In this document: positions 52,916-62,454 of the stretch, in pieces | How the letters are laid out: each line of letters begins with the position of its first letter | Position numbering within the stretch: position 1 is the stretch's first letter | The notes under the pieces: model-generated | Databases searched by the model: none | What the model was told of the DNA's origin: nothing | The model's input: the letters and a program-made list of their open reading frames with translations, nothing else | Translations under genes and position numbers: made by a program | Assembly: GCF_030053115.1 (NCBI RefSeq) | Contig: NZ_CP125619.1 | Span: forward strand, 869,001 to 933,000 | Direction: 5' to 3' | DNA from: Pseudomonas svalbardensis | GTDB lineage: Bacteria > Pseudomonadota > Gammaproteobacteria > Pseudomonadales > Pseudomonadaceae | Length of the DNA stretch: 64,000 nucleotides

Positions 52916-53752
52916 ATGAGTTTTCTGGTGTTGCTGTTGGCGGTCTGGATCGAGAAGTTCTCGGCCCTGCGTCATCGGATTCAGCGCGATGGTGGATGGG
53001 TTCGCGAGCTGAACAAGCTTGAGGTCAGTCCGCGTCTGGCGAAAAGTCCGTGGCTGATCTTGGTCATACTGGTGTTGTTGCCAGTGGCATTGCTGGGTTT
53101 GCTGCTACTGGTACTGGACCCGGTGGCTTACGGTCTGCTGGCGTTGCCGGTGCACCTGCTGGTGGTGATTTACAGTCTGGGCCGCGGTGATCTGCTGGCC
53201 GGTCTCGGGCCGTTTCGCGATGCCTGGCGCCGGGAAGACCTGCAAGCTGCCGCTCATGTAGCGGACCGCGATGTGGGTATCTGCGCCGATAGCGGCGAAC
53301 AATTGCTGGAACGGGTCGAAGGGCATTTGCTGTGGGAGGCTTATCAGAGCTTTTTTGCGGTGATTTTCTGGTACTTCCTGCTGGGGCCGGTCGCGGCCCT
53401 GAGCTATCGACTGCTGGCCCTGGCCGAAGAACACGGGCAGAACCCGGCCGTGGTCGAGCGCGCGGCAAAACTGCGTCATGCGTTCGACTGGGTGCCGGTG
53501 CGTCTGCTGGCGGCGAGTTTTGCGTTGGTCGGCAACTTTGTCGCGGTCAGCCGGGTGATGCTGCACGAACTGCTGAACTGGAACATCAGCGCCGCCCAAT
53601 TGATCGAGAAGGTCGGGCTGGTGGCCGGTGAAATCCCGGCACCGGTGGTCGGGCCTGACGGCATCAACAGCCTCGACCGGATCTGGGAACTGCTGCTGCG
53701 CGCGGCGGTGCTCTGGTACGCCGGTTTTGCGTTGTGGACCGTCCTTCCGTAA
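52916..53752 (+). CDS. ampE: Regulatory signalling modulator protein AmpE
   Basis: A 278-residue inner-membrane protein with four hydrophobic segments (about 1-15, 42-85, 145-175 and 255-278). It is encoded with ampD as in enterobacteria and P. aeruginosa. Its exact role is unclear; it is reported to influence beta-lactamase regulation. SLGRGDLLAGLGPFRDAWRR and FDWVPVRLLAASFALVGNFV are conserved parts. Confidence 0.93.
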   Translation: MSFLVLLLAVWIEKFSALRHRIQRDGGWVRELNKLEVSPRLAKSPWLILVILVLLPVALLGLLLLVLDPVAYGLLALPVHLLVVIYSLGRGDLLAGLGPFRDAWRREDLQAAAHVADRDVGICADSGEQLLERVEGHLLWEAYQSFFAVIFWYFLLGPVAALSYRLLALAEEHGQNPAVVERAAKLRHAFDWVPVRLLAASFALVGNFVAVSRVMLHELLNWNISAAQLIEKVGLVAGEIPAPVVGPDGINSLDRIWELLLRAAVLWYAGFALWTVLP

Positions 53753-53763
53753 GCACGCTGACC

Positions 53764-53888
53764 CCTGCAGCTGGCGCAGCCTGCGTCCGGCTGCGCAGCA
53801 GTCGCCAACTCAGTCACTGCGGTTTGTCTGGCTCACTGCGTAATCTTACGACTGCTGCGCAGCCGGACGCAGCCTTCGGCAGCTGCTA
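53764..53888. repeat. REPIN (paired inverted REP sequences)
   Basis: A perfect 24-base inverted repeat occupies 53781-53804 and 53849-53872 with a 44-base spacer. The outer parts also mirror each other: GCAGCTGGCGCAGCCTGCG on the left and CGCAGCCTTCGGCAGCTGC on the right. The right REP has the GCAGCCTTCGGCAGC form common in P. fluorescens genomes. It follows ampE and can act as a transcription barrier. The insertion sequence begins at its outer right edge. Confidence 0.85.
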
Positions 53889-53929
53889 TGTATGGACTCG
53901 CCCCCACTGTCTACCCGCTTTTAAAAAAA

Positions 53930-54125
53930 CTGCCGCCCCGTTGCATCTATGTATTAGGCCTACTCGAGGAAGCCGTCGTCGGCTTCTGGCCAAAATTGGA
54001 AGAGCTCGTGGCATGCCGATTACAGTCAGGCCTCGAAGGCCACTAGCAGCTTAGGCATCTATCCACGCCGGTCTTACCAGGGGTCAATGTTTTTTCAGCA
54101 ACAGGTTGGTCAGTAGGTACCTCGG
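53930..54125 (-). ncRNA. Predicted bridge RNA of the IS110 element
   Basis: Read on the minus strand in the 3' non-coding end. First loop (target binding): outer stem ATGCC/GGCAT (54058-54054 with 54017-54013), inner hairpin GGCC-TTCGA-GGCC (54041-54029), left strand containing AGCTGCTA (54051-54044) and right strand containing CTGTA (54025-54021). These match the left target AGCTGCTA and, as complement, the right target TACAG. Second loop (donor binding): hairpin GAAGCCG/CGGCTTC (53986-53969), left strand with CAATT and right strand with ATACATA (53954-53948), which is the complement of TATGTAT at the element's left end. Exact ends are not known. Confidence 0.7.
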
Positions 54126-54142
54126 TGGCAGAACTCGGTGGA

Positions 54143-55246
54143 TCAGTGGCTCATCGTCGCTTGCTGGCCGTCGGCGGGCTGGCGACGATAAGTCTGGTCA
54201 TTCTGTAAAAGCACCCAGACGATGCGCAGGTTGCGATTGGCCAACCTGACCGCTGCGTCCTTGCGGCCCAATCGGCTCATCCAGCGCAACAAACGGCGGT
54301 CGTCGGGCTGTTGGGAATCAGGTCGCAACTGCTGCAATACCGCGTGGGCACCCTGGATCATCAGGCTGCGCAAATAGCTATCGCCTCGCTTGGTCATGTC
54401 CCCCAGTTGAATCGTCTTCCCGCTGCTGTGCTGATCAGGGACCATGCCGAAGTACGCGGCGAACATGCGAGCATTGGGAAAACGCTCAGGCTTGGTTTCC
54501 TTGGCCACCAGCGCCGTAGCGGTGATTGGGCCGATACCGCGCACAGTCATCAACCGTTTGGCTGTCTTGTCGGCGTTCGCGGCCACTTCCAGGCGTCCCG
54601 TCAGGACGTTGATGCGCTCGCCCAAATGGCGCCACTCGGCCAACAGTTCGTCGATCAGTTCGCGCAACATGGCAGGCACCGGCTGAGTGGCATCCTCCAA
54701 TATCCGCGGGATTCTCTGGCTGATCGCGACGTCGCCCTGTGCCAGCGCAATCCCGTGCTCAAGCAGCAGGCCGCGCATCTGATTACTCACGGCGGTGCGG
54801 CGACGCACGTAACCTTGACGAGCGCGATGCAGTGCCTGCATGGCCAGCGCTGCGACACTTTTGACCGGCACTGCGCAGATCTTTTCGTCGCGACCGGCAC
54901 GCAGGATTGCCAGCGCATCGTTACGATCATTTTTAGGGCCGCTGCGATGCTTGGCCACCAGACCGGCAGGAAGGATCCGCGCCAGGTTGCCTTGATCCTG
55001 CAACTGCCGGGCCCAAGCTTGAGCGCCCGGGCCGGTCTCCATCAGGACCACGACATGAGGCGGCAGCTGGCGGAGAAACTCGTAGAACGCCTCGCGCGAC
55101 TTGATCCGCTGCTCATAATGCACCTTGCCGAGGGCGTCTTCGCCGGCGAGCTGGAAAACATGCTTGGCCAGGTCGACCGCCACGGTAGTGCAGGCCGATA
55201 AATCGGCAGAAGACAAAGATTGATCAATCGAAGTATGCTTTTTCAT
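54143..55246 (-). CDS. IS110-family transposase (RuvC-like plus serine domain)
   Basis: A 367-residue recombinase. The N-terminal DEDD domain begins at VAVDLAKHVFQLAGED (first Asp) and includes VVLMETGPGA and the DRNDALAI pair. The C-terminal transposase_20 domain has MTVRGIGPITATALVAK and FAAYFGMVPDQHSSGKT, the latter holding the conserved serine. All motifs look intact, so the element may be active. The ATG lies exactly at the base of a 12-bp inverted repeat that could hide the start. Confidence 0.93.
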   Translation of the reverse strand: MKKHTSIDQSLSSADLSACTTVAVDLAKHVFQLAGEDALGKVHYEQRIKSREAFYEFLRQLPPHVVVLMETGPGAQAWARQLQDQGNLARILPAGLVAKHRSGPKNDRNDALAILRAGRDEKICAVPVKSVAALAMQALHRARQGYVRRRTAVSNQMRGLLLEHGIALAQGDVAISQRIPRILEDATQPVPAMLRELIDELLAEWRHLGERINVLTGRLEVAANADKTAKRLMTVRGIGPITATALVAKETKPERFPNARMFAAYFGMVPDQHSSGKTIQLGDMTKRGDSYLRSLMIQGAHAVLQQLRPDSQQPDDRRLLRWMSRLGRKDAAVRLANRNLRIVWVLLQNDQTYRRQPADGQQATMSH

Positions 55247-55321
55247 GGACTCGCCCTCGCTGTCGTTGGCTGTTTAGACTGCCACCGTGGCGCATTGACG
55301 CCTCGGCGTGGGCGAGTCCAT
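55245..55321. repeat. 12-bp inverted repeat enclosing the transposase start region
   Basis: ATGGACTCGCCC at 55245-55256 and its exact complement at 55310-55321 are separated by 53 bases. The first copy overlaps the transposase ATG. The same 12-mer occurs at the other end of the element (53892-53903). Confidence 0.85.
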
Positions 55322-55471
55322 TCAATTACAGGACCGCGTACGCCGTGTCGTTAACCTTAAGTTACAAAACCTCTCGCCGATTTGAGCTATACAGAGACAG
55401 CGCCGAATAGTGGCTATCTGCTCTCGACCCGCGCCTGCCAATAAAAATAAGAAATCAAAGGGAGACTTCCA

Positions 55472-57502
55472 GTGAAGAGCTTGCTCTATCCCGCCGTCGC
55501 GCTGATGAATCGCCTGAGCTTTGGCATGAAGTTCAGCCTGATCAGCGTGCTGTTCCTTGTGCCGATGTTGGTGACCAACTTCTATCTGGTGCGCGATTCT
55601 TATCGAGAATTCCAGGGCACCCGGGTCGAACTGCAAAGCCTCGACCTGCTGGGCAGCAGCCTGACGTTACGGCGCGATCTGGAAACCCTGAACAATCTGG
55701 TGCAGATCAACGTCACCCTAGGTCAGTCCGGCAAGGCCGGCAATATCGAGTCGCAGATCAGTACCTTGGGGCAAAGTGTGTTGACCCGTTTGCAAGGGCT
55801 GACGGCGATGACCACTGACCCCGAGCAAATCATGGTTTTTGATGGCAAGCGCGATGAAATGATCGCCGCGTTCAAGGCCCAGCAAGCGGAAAATTCCCTG
55901 CAAAGCAAAAGCGCGATGATCGGCAAGTTGCTCGGCAACGCACAAATTTTCAGCCAGATCATCGCCAGTCAGGCCGGCCTCAGCCGCGACACCCAGAGCG
56001 ACATGCGCCAGCTGAGCGAACTCATTACCAATGTCACCCCGCCCGTTACCCAGCTTCTGGGCGAAGGCCGGGCGATGGGCTCTTTTTCGCTGGGGCAGGG
56101 CTTTCTCAACTCAGCATCGAGTACCCGTTTTGATGAGTTGCTGGCGCAGATCGAAAAACTGCAGGCCGAATATGCCCTGAAGTTGCAGGACGCACTGGGC
56201 TCCAGCAAAGCGGCACGGGAAACCCTGGCCGCTCAGGCCGATAACAGCAAGGCATCGTTGAAAAAGGCCAGTGAACTGTTCGAAGAGCAGGTAGTGATGG
56301 CCGACACGCTGGATGCGCCGTGGCAGGGCTTTTACGATCAGGTCACGGGCCTGATGGACCAGACCTACCAACTCAATGAAGCCACCCTGAAGTTTCTCGG
56401 CACCCAGTTACAGCTGCGACTGGAGCAGAACCGCACGCATATGGTCTTGCAGGCCGTGGCGCTGTCGGTGGTGTTTGTGTTGATTTTTTACCTCTACGGC
56501 GGCTTCTACGCTTCGACCCGCACCACCCTCAAGCGTCTTGGCGCGGTGATGGACAAAGTCGCGGCCGGCGACATGACGGTGACCTTCAGCGCCAACAGCC
56601 GGGATGAACTGGGCGAGTTGGGCGAGGTGTTCAATGGCACCGTGAAGAAAATCCATGACCTGATCGAGCGGGTCGGCCAGACCGTCAGTGAGGTCGAGCG
56701 TCAGGCCGGGCAGGTGGAGAGCGTTTCCGCCCAGAGCAACCAGGCGGTGGCGGGGCAGCGCACGCAGATCGAGCAGGTTGCCACGGCCATGAACCAGATG
56801 TCGGCCACGTCCCTTGAGGTGGCACGCAGTGCCGCCGCGGCGGTCAGCAGCGCCCATAGCGTCAACGACGAGACCATCAGCGGTCGAGGGCTGGTGGAAT
56901 CCCAGCAGGGCAGCATCGCTGCACTGGCCAGTGAGATCGATCAGTCGGTGCTGGTGATCAATCAACTGGCCAGCGACAGCCAGTCCATCAGCCGTGTGCT
57001 GGAGGTGATCAAGAGCATCGCCGAACAGACCAACCTTCTGGCCCTCAACGCCGCCATCGAAGCTGCTCGGGCTGGTGAGCAGGGCCGTGGTTTTGCGGTG
57101 GTGGCCGATGAGGTCAGAACCCTGGCCAAGCGCACCCAGCAATCGACCGAGGAAATCGAGCAGATGATCGCCAAGCTGCACAGCGGTGTCGGCGCTGCGG
57201 TGAAGGCGATGGGTACCAGTCATCAGATGGCCAACGGCACGGTGGGGCAGTCGGAAAAGGTTCAGCAAGCGCTGGAAAACATCCTCGGTGCCGTCGGCAT
57301 GATCGTCGATCAGAACCAGCAAATCGCCGCCGCGGTAGAGCAGCAGACCGCCGTGGCTCACGACATCGACCAGAATATTGTCGAAATCAACCGCGCCGGT
57401 GAGCGTACTGCCGAAGGTGCACACCAGACCGAGGATGCCAGTCGCGCGTTGTCGGCTCAGGTGGTGGAGTTGAAGCAACTGATCAGCGCGTTCCGGGTCT
57501 GA
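55472..57502 (+). CDS. Methyl-accepting chemotaxis protein
   Basis: A 676-residue membrane receptor. Transmembrane helix 1 is at about 19-40 ([20 protein letters not shown]) and helix 2 at about 325-350 ([20 protein letters not shown]), enclosing a large periplasmic helical sensing domain of about 285 residues. A HAMP domain follows (about 350-400), then the cytoplasmic signalling domain with the conserved tip [20 protein letters not shown] and [17 protein letters not shown]. The ligand cannot be read. The start is GTG 55472 after AGGGAGA. The IS ends 144 bp upstream and may have displaced its promoter region. Confidence 0.93.
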   Translation: MKSLLYPAVALMNRLSFGMKFSLISVLFLVPMLVTNFYLVRDSYREFQGTRVELQSLDLLGSSLTLRRDLETLNNLVQINVTLGQSGKAGNIESQISTLGQSVLTRLQGLTAMTTDPEQIMVFDGKRDEMIAAFKAQQAENSLQSKSAMIGKLLGNAQIFSQIIASQAGLSRDTQSDMRQLSELITNVTPPVTQLLGEGRAMGSFSLGQGFLNSASSTRFDELLAQIEKLQAEYALKLQDALGSSKAARETLAAQADNSKASLKKASELFEEQVVMADTLDAPWQGFYDQVTGLMDQTYQLNEATLKFLGTQLQLRLEQNRTHMVLQAVALSVVFVLIFYLYGGFYASTRTTLKRLGAVMDKVAAGDMTVTFSANSRDELGELGEVFNGTVKKIHDLIERVGQTVSEVERQAGQVESVSAQSNQAVAGQRTQIEQVATAMNQMSATSLEVARSAAAAVSSAHSVNDETISGRGLVESQQGSIAALASEIDQSVLVINQLASDSQSISRVLEVIKSIAEQTNLLALNAAIEAARAGEQGRGFAVVADEVRTLAKRTQQSTEEIEQMIAKLHSGVGAAVKAMGTSHQMANGTVGQSEKVQQALENILGAVGMIVDQNQQIAAAVEQQTAVAHDIDQNIVEINRAGERTAEGAHQTEDASRALSAQVVELKQLISAFRV

Positions 57503-57515
57503 AAAACACCCCGGA

Positions 57516-58292
57516 TCACCAGTTGAACAGCTCACAAGCATTGGCAGTGCTGGCGGCGGCCAATTGCTCAGGGCTGATCGCCATGATCCCGGCCAGTGCC
57601 GAGCAGATGGCCGGCAGATGCGCCGGGCTGTTGCGTTGGCCGGGGAACATGGCGGGCGCCATGTCCGGCGAATCGGTTTCCAGTACCACCGATTCAAGCG
57701 GCAAGTCGGCCAGCACGCGATGCATGCGTAACGCCTGAGGCCAGGTCGCGGCTCCGCCCAGGCCCAGTTTGAAGCCGAGCTTGATGTATTCGCGGGCTTC
57801 TTCTTTGCTGCCGGCGAAGGCATGAATGATCCCCGCGCGTTTCAAGCGAAACCGTTTAAGCGTGGCAATCACCGCCGCGTGGCTGCGTCGCACATGAATC
57901 AGCGCGGGAAGATTGAAGTCCGCCGCCAGTTGCAGTTGCGCATCGAACAGTACCTGTTGACGTTCACGGTCCAGGGTTTCGATAAAGTAATCCAGACCGA
58001 TCTCGCCCACCGCGCACAACTGCCGATGACCCGCCAATCGGGTCAGCCAATCACCCAGTTCGTGTAAATCTTCAGGGCGATGATCATCCAGATACACCGG
58101 ATGCAAACCGAACGCCGCATACAGGTCGGGATCGCTTTGCACCAGATCCCAGACCCGCTGCCAATTGCCCTGATAAACCCCCAGCACCACTATTCGCCGC
58201 ACGAAGAGGGCGCGGCTCTCGGCCAACAACGCCGTGCGATCCTCGTCGAAGTCCGGAAAATCCAGATGAGTGTGGCTGTCGATCAGCTCCAC
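57516..58292 (-). CDS. tatD: TatD-family metal-dependent hydrolase
   Basis: A 258-residue TIM-barrel nuclease-like protein. Metal ligands are visible in IDSHTHLDF, AVGEIGLDY, LIHVRRSH, IIHAFAG and VLETDSPD. Members act as 3'-5' DNases or D-aminoacyl hydrolases; the precise role is unknown. It starts three bases after the cra stop, so both are likely one leftward unit. Confidence 0.92.
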   Translation of the reverse strand: MELIDSHTHLDFPDFDEDRTALLAESRALFVRRIVVLGVYQGNWQRVWDLVQSDPDLYAAFGLHPVYLDDHRPEDLHELGDWLTRLAGHRQLCAVGEIGLDYFIETLDRERQQVLFDAQLQLAADFNLPALIHVRRSHAAVIATLKRFRLKRAGIIHAFAGSKEEAREYIKLGFKLGLGGAATWPQALRMHRVLADLPLESVVLETDSPDMAPAMFPGQRNSPAHLPAICSALAGIMAISPEQLAAASTANACELFNW

Positions 58293-58295
58293 GGT

Positions 58296-59291
58296 TCAGT
58301 CCTGGCGAATACGCTGCTTGAAGGTCCGCGCGATGGCCTGCACGCCGGGTCGGTAGTCCGATTGCTCGATGGCGGCCAAGGCCAGTTCCAGCGCTTTGTC
58401 GGCGATAAGCTGATGCTGCTGGGCCATGGCGTTGACCGGCAGCGGCAGGAAATCCAGCAGCTGCGTGTCGCCGAATGTGCCGAGGCGCAGTGGGCGGGTT
58501 TTGAGCGGGAAGTCGTGCAAGGCATCGAATACGCCCTGAAGCAGCACGTAGGAAGTCGTCACCAGCGCATCCGGCAAATGGCCCAAACGCTGTAGCAGTT
58601 CTTCCATCAACTGTTTGCCGCACTCACGGCTGAACGACTCGCCGTGTTCGATCAGCACCTCGCCTTTGAACCCGTCCAACGCTTCTTTGAAACCGCCCGC
58701 TCGCTCCTGGCTGATGCTCAGTTCGGGGCGTGCGCCGATCAGTGCGATCTGCTTGGGCAGCGGCGCCAGTAGACTGCGGGTCAGTTGCAGGCTGGCCTCG
58801 CGGTCATCGCTGATCACCGAACAGAAATGCTCAGGCTCCATGACCCGGTCGATCGCGATGATCGGAATGCCCTTGGCCTGCAATTGGTGATAGCTGTCAT
58901 CGCCGGCTGGCAGGCAACTGGCAACGATCAATGCATCGCAGCGCCGGGCCCGGAACAGTTTCAGCAATTGCCGTTCGCTGTCCGGTGCATCGTCGGAACT
59001 GGCGATCAACAGCTGATAGCCGCGAGCGCGGGCGCCTTGTTCCAGCAGTTTGGCGATGCGCGCGTAACTGGGGTTTTCCAGGTCCGGCAGAATGAAACCC
59101 AAGGTGCGGGTGTGCCGACTGCGCAGCCCAGCAGCTTGGGGATTGGGCGTAAAGCCATGTTGTTCGACGACCGCGCGCACGCGCTCGACGGTGGCACTGC
59201 TGATACGTTGTTGTTCTGCCTTGCCATTGATGACGTAGCTGGCGGTGGTAACGGACACACCGGCCAACTGGGCGATATCACTGAGTTTCAA
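58296..59291 (-). CDS. cra: LacI-family repressor Cra (FruR)
   Basis: A 331-residue repressor. The N-terminal helix-turn-helix and hinge read KLSDIAQLAGVSVTTASYVI (residues 2-21). The periplasmic-binding-like core binds fructose-1-phosphate, as shown for P. putida Cra. It is divergent from the fru operon with a perfect Cra-type site in between, so it most likely controls fruBKA. Confidence 0.93.
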   Translation of the reverse strand: MKLSDIAQLAGVSVTTASYVINGKAEQQRISSATVERVRAVVEQHGFTPNPQAAGLRSRHTRTLGFILPDLENPSYARIAKLLEQGARARGYQLLIASSDDAPDSERQLLKLFRARRCDALIVASCLPAGDDSYHQLQAKGIPIIAIDRVMEPEHFCSVISDDREASLQLTRSLLAPLPKQIALIGARPELSISQERAGGFKEALDGFKGEVLIEHGESFSRECGKQLMEELLQRLGHLPDALVTTSYVLLQGVFDALHDFPLKTRPLRLGTFGDTQLLDFLPLPVNAMAQQHQLIADKALELALAAIEQSDYRPGVQAIARTFKQRIRQD

Positions 59292-59435
59292 CCCGGGTTT
59301 TCCTTGTTTTTTCGAGCTTGCCTCGACATTGTCGCCAATCCTACCCGATTAAGGCAGACGACCATCGTCGCGACGCATCCGACAATTGGACTTCAAGGAT
59401 GAGACATTATCGAGTAACGTGCCAATCATTCTAGA

Positions 59436-59447
59436 TTAAACGTTTCA
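59436..59447. promoter_or_regulatory. Cra operator of the fru operon
   Basis: TTAAACGTTTCA matches the Cra operator described for P. putida exactly and extends as GATTAAACGTTTCAGC. It lies in the 301-bp gap between cra and fruB. A weaker palindrome TGAATCATTCA is at 59541-59551. The rest of the gap shows no gene. Confidence 0.88.
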
Positions 59448-59592
59448 GCAAGCGTATTTTCTACGTTACAGGCTCCTTTGCCGGTTCTGCCGCGAAACCG
59501 CCAAAACTGCCCCTGAAAAGGTGTGCCTAAGAGCCTAAGCTGAATCATTCAAAACAATACCTGGCGTCACAAGGCGCCAAAAAGGAGAAAGC

Positions 59593-62454
59593 ATGCTCGA
59601 GCTCACCATAGAGCAGATATCCATGGGCCAATCGGCTGTGGATAAGTCCGCAGCGTTGCACCTGCTGGCGCAGCATCTGGTCACCGATGGCCTGGTGGCC
59701 GAGGGTTATCTCGCCGGGTTGCAGGCGCGCGAAGCCCAGGGCTCGACCTTTCTCGGTCAAGGTATTGCCATCCCCCACGGTACGCCGGAAACCCGCGACC
59801 AGGTGTTTTCCACCGGCGTGCGGTTGATGCAGTTCCCTGAAGGCGTGGACTGGGGCGACGGTCAGATCGTCTACCTGGCGATTGGTATTGCGGCCAAATC
59901 CGACGAACACCTGCGTCTGTTGCAATTGCTGACCCGCGCCCTCGGCGAAACCGACCTGGGCCAGGCGCTGCGCCGCGCCAGTTCCGCCGAAGCCTTGCTG
60001 AAATTGCTGCAAGGCGCGCCGCAAGAACTGGCGCTGGATGCACAGATGATCGGCCTCGGTGTGTCCGCCGATGACTTCGAAGAGCTGGTCTGGCGCGGTG
60101 CACGTTTGCTGCGCCAGGCCGACTGCGTGAGCAACGGTTTCTCTGCCGTGTTGCAGCAGGTCGACGCGCTGCCGCTGGGCGATGGCTTGTGGTGGCTGCA
60201 CAGCGAGCAAACGGTCAAGCGTCCGGGCCTGGCCTTCGTCACGCCGGATAAACCCATGCGCTACCTCGGCCAGCCGCTCAGCGGTCTGTTCTGTCTGGCC
60301 AGCCTCGGTGAAGCCCATCAGGCCTTGCTCGAGCTTCTTTGTGCGTTGCTGATTGAAGGTCGCGGCCACGAATTGGGCCGCGCCACCAGCAGCCGTAAAG
60401 TCCTCGAAGTCCTGGGCGGTGAGCTGCCGGCCGATTGGCCCAGCGCTCGCATCGCCCTGGCCAACGCCCACGGCTTGCACGCGCGCCCGGCGAAGATCCT
60501 CGCGCAACTGGCGAAGAGTTTTGAAGGTGAAATCCGCGTACGCATCGTCGATGGCCAGGACAGCGCGGTGTCGGTGAAGAGCTTGAGCAAACTGCTCAGC
60601 CTCGGTGCTCGTCGCGGTCAGGTGTTGGAATTTGTCGCCGAACCGAGCATCGCCGCCGATGCCTTGCCAGCCTTGCTGGCCGCCATCCAAGAAGGCCTCG
60701 GTGAAGAAGTCGAGCCGCTGCCAGCCGTGAGCCAGCAGCGCGAAGTGATTGCCGATGTGGCCGAAGTGGTCCTCGCACCAGCCTCCGGCAGTCTGGTTCA
60801 GGCCATCGCCGCCGCACCGGGCATCGCCATCGGCCCGGCGCACATTCAAGTGCTGCAAACCATTGAGTACCCGCTGCGCGGTGAGTCTGCCGCCATCGAG
60901 CGCGAGCGTCTCCAACAGGCGTTGGCGGACGTGCGTCGCGACATCGAAGGCCTGATTGAACGCAGCAAGTCCAAGGCCATTCGCGAGATCTTCATCACCC
61001 ACCAGGAAATGCTCGACGACCCGGAATTGACCGATGATGTCGACACCCGTCTCAAGCAGGGCGAAAGCGCCGAAGCGGCGTGGATGGCGGTGATTGAAGC
61101 GGCGGCCAAACAACAGGAATCGCTGCAGGACGCCTTGCTCGCCGAGCGCGCCGCCGACTTGCGCGACATCGGCCGTCGAGTGCTGGCGCAACTGAGTGGC
61201 GTCGAAACCCCGAGCGAGCCTGAGCAACCGTACATTCTGGTGATGGATGAAGTCGGTCCGTCCGACGTCGCCCGCCTTGATCCGGCCCGTGTCGCTGGCA
61301 TCCTCACTGCCCGTGGCGGCGCCACCGCTCACAGTGCAATTGTCGCCCGAGCCCTCGGAATTCCGGCGTTGGTCGGCGCCGGCCCGGCCGTGTTGCTGCT
61401 GGCACCGGGCACGCCGTTGCTGATTGATGGCCAACGCGGTCGCCTGCACGTGGACGCCGACGCGGCGACCTTGCAGCGCGCCACCGAAGAGCGCGACACC
61501 CGCGAGCAACGTCTGAAAGCCGCCGCAGAACAACGTCATCAACCGGCACTGACCACTGACGGCCATGCAGTCGAAGTGTTCGCCAATATCGGTGAAAGTG
61601 CCGGCGTGACCAGCGCGGTGGAGCAGGGCGCCGAAGGCATTGGCCTGCTGCGCACCGAACTGATTTTCATGGCTCACTCGCAAGCGCCGGACGAGGCGAC
61701 CCAGGAAGTCGAATACCGCCGCGTACTCGATGGCCTGGCCGGTCGGCCGCTGGTGGTGCGCACCCTCGACGTTGGTGGCGACAAGCCGTTGCCGTATTGG
61801 CCGATCGCCAAAGAAGAAAACCCGTTCCTCGGCGTGCGCGGAATTCGCCTGACCCTGCAACGTCCGCAGATCATGGAAGCGCAATTGCGTGCCTTGCTTC
61901 GCGCTGCGGACAACCGGCCATTGCGGATCATGTTTCCCATGGTCGGCAGCGTTGATGAGTGGCGTCAGGCGCGGGACATGACCGAACGTCTGCGTCTGGA
62001 AATTCCGGTGGCGGACCTGCAACTGGGGATCATGATTGAAGTGCCGTCAGCTGCATTGCTGGCGCCGGTGCTGGCCAAAGAGGTCGACTTCTTCAGCGTC
62101 GGCACCAATGACCTGACCCAATACACCCTGGCCATCGACCGTGGTCATCCAACCTTGTCGGCCCAGGCTGACGGCTTGCACCCGGCGGTGCTGCAACTGA
62201 TCGACATCACCGTGCGCGCGGCGCATGCCAACGGCAAGTGGGTCGGCGTGTGCGGCGAGTTGGCGGCCGATCCGCTGGCGGTGCCGGTGCTGGTCGGACT
62301 GGGTGTGGACGAGCTCAGTGTCTCAGGTCGCAGCATTGCCGAGGTCAAGGCGCGGGTTCGCGAACTCAGCCTGGCCCAGACCCAAATTCTTGCCCAACAG
62401 GCCCTGGCCATGGGCAGCGCAAATGAAGTGCGCGCATTAGTGGAGGCCCTGTAA
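59593..62454 (+). CDS. fruB: Fructose PTS multiphosphoryl transfer protein (EIIA-HPr-EI)
   Basis: A 953-residue fusion carrying the whole phosphate relay. EIIA-Fru is at about 1-145 with H62 (AIPHGTPE). HPr is at about 285-370 with H296 (GLHARPAK). Enzyme I is at about 395-950 with H580 (GGATAHSAIVARAL), and the PEP-binding part holds the Cys of GVCGELAADP. It takes phosphate from PEP to the FruA membrane permease. AAGGAGA precedes the ATG. It is the first gene of fruB-fruK-fruA, under Cra. Confidence 0.97.
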   Translation: MLELTIEQISMGQSAVDKSAALHLLAQHLVTDGLVAEGYLAGLQAREAQGSTFLGQGIAIPHGTPETRDQVFSTGVRLMQFPEGVDWGDGQIVYLAIGIAAKSDEHLRLLQLLTRALGETDLGQALRRASSAEALLKLLQGAPQELALDAQMIGLGVSADDFEELVWRGARLLRQADCVSNGFSAVLQQVDALPLGDGLWWLHSEQTVKRPGLAFVTPDKPMRYLGQPLSGLFCLASLGEAHQALLELLCALLIEGRGHELGRATSSRKVLEVLGGELPADWPSARIALANAHGLHARPAKILAQLAKSFEGEIRVRIVDGQDSAVSVKSLSKLLSLGARRGQVLEFVAEPSIAADALPALLAAIQEGLGEEVEPLPAVSQQREVIADVAEVVLAPASGSLVQAIAAAPGIAIGPAHIQVLQTIEYPLRGESAAIERERLQQALADVRRDIEGLIERSKSKAIREIFITHQEMLDDPELTDDVDTRLKQGESAEAAWMAVIEAAAKQQESLQDALLAERAADLRDIGRRVLAQLSGVETPSEPEQPYILVMDEVGPSDVARLDPARVAGILTARGGATAHSAIVARALGIPALVGAGPAVLLLAPGTPLLIDGQRGRLHVDADAATLQRATEERDTREQRLKAAAEQRHQPALTTDGHAVEVFANIGESAGVTSAVEQGAEGIGLLRTELIFMAHSQAPDEATQEVEYRRVLDGLAGRPLVVRTLDVGGDKPLPYWPIAKEENPFLGVRGIRLTLQRPQIMEAQLRALLRAADNRPLRIMFPMVGSVDEWRQARDMTERLRLEIPVADLQLGIMIEVPSAALLAPVLAKEVDFFSVGTNDLTQYTLAIDRGHPTLSAQADGLHPAVLQLIDITVRAAHANGKWVGVCGELAADPLAVPVLVGLGVDELSVSGRSIAEVKARVRELSLAQTQILAQQALAMGSANEVRALVEAL

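Larger units (their letters stand above)
53889..55328 (-). mobile_element. IS110-family (IS1111-like) insertion sequence
   Basis: About 1440 bp. The ends are deduced from the 12-mer ATGGACTCGCCC near the left end (53892-53903), its inverted copy at 55310-55321, and from joining the flanks: left ...CAGCTGCTA and right CAGGACC give CAGCTGCTACAGG, which matches the usual continuation of this REP type. A dinucleotide TA is found at both borders (53887-53888 and 55327-55328) and can be the recombination core. The short 5' side (about 80 bp) and long 3' non-coding side (about 250 bp) fit the IS1111 group. Confidence 0.85.

Noticed and set aside
53734..54054. 106-codon ORF over the REPIN and IS end
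   Set aside because: Reads through palindromes and the bridge RNA region; no coding features.
59545..62022. 825-codon antisense ORF opposite fruB
   Set aside because: Shadow frame; the fruB sense frame has all catalytic motifs.
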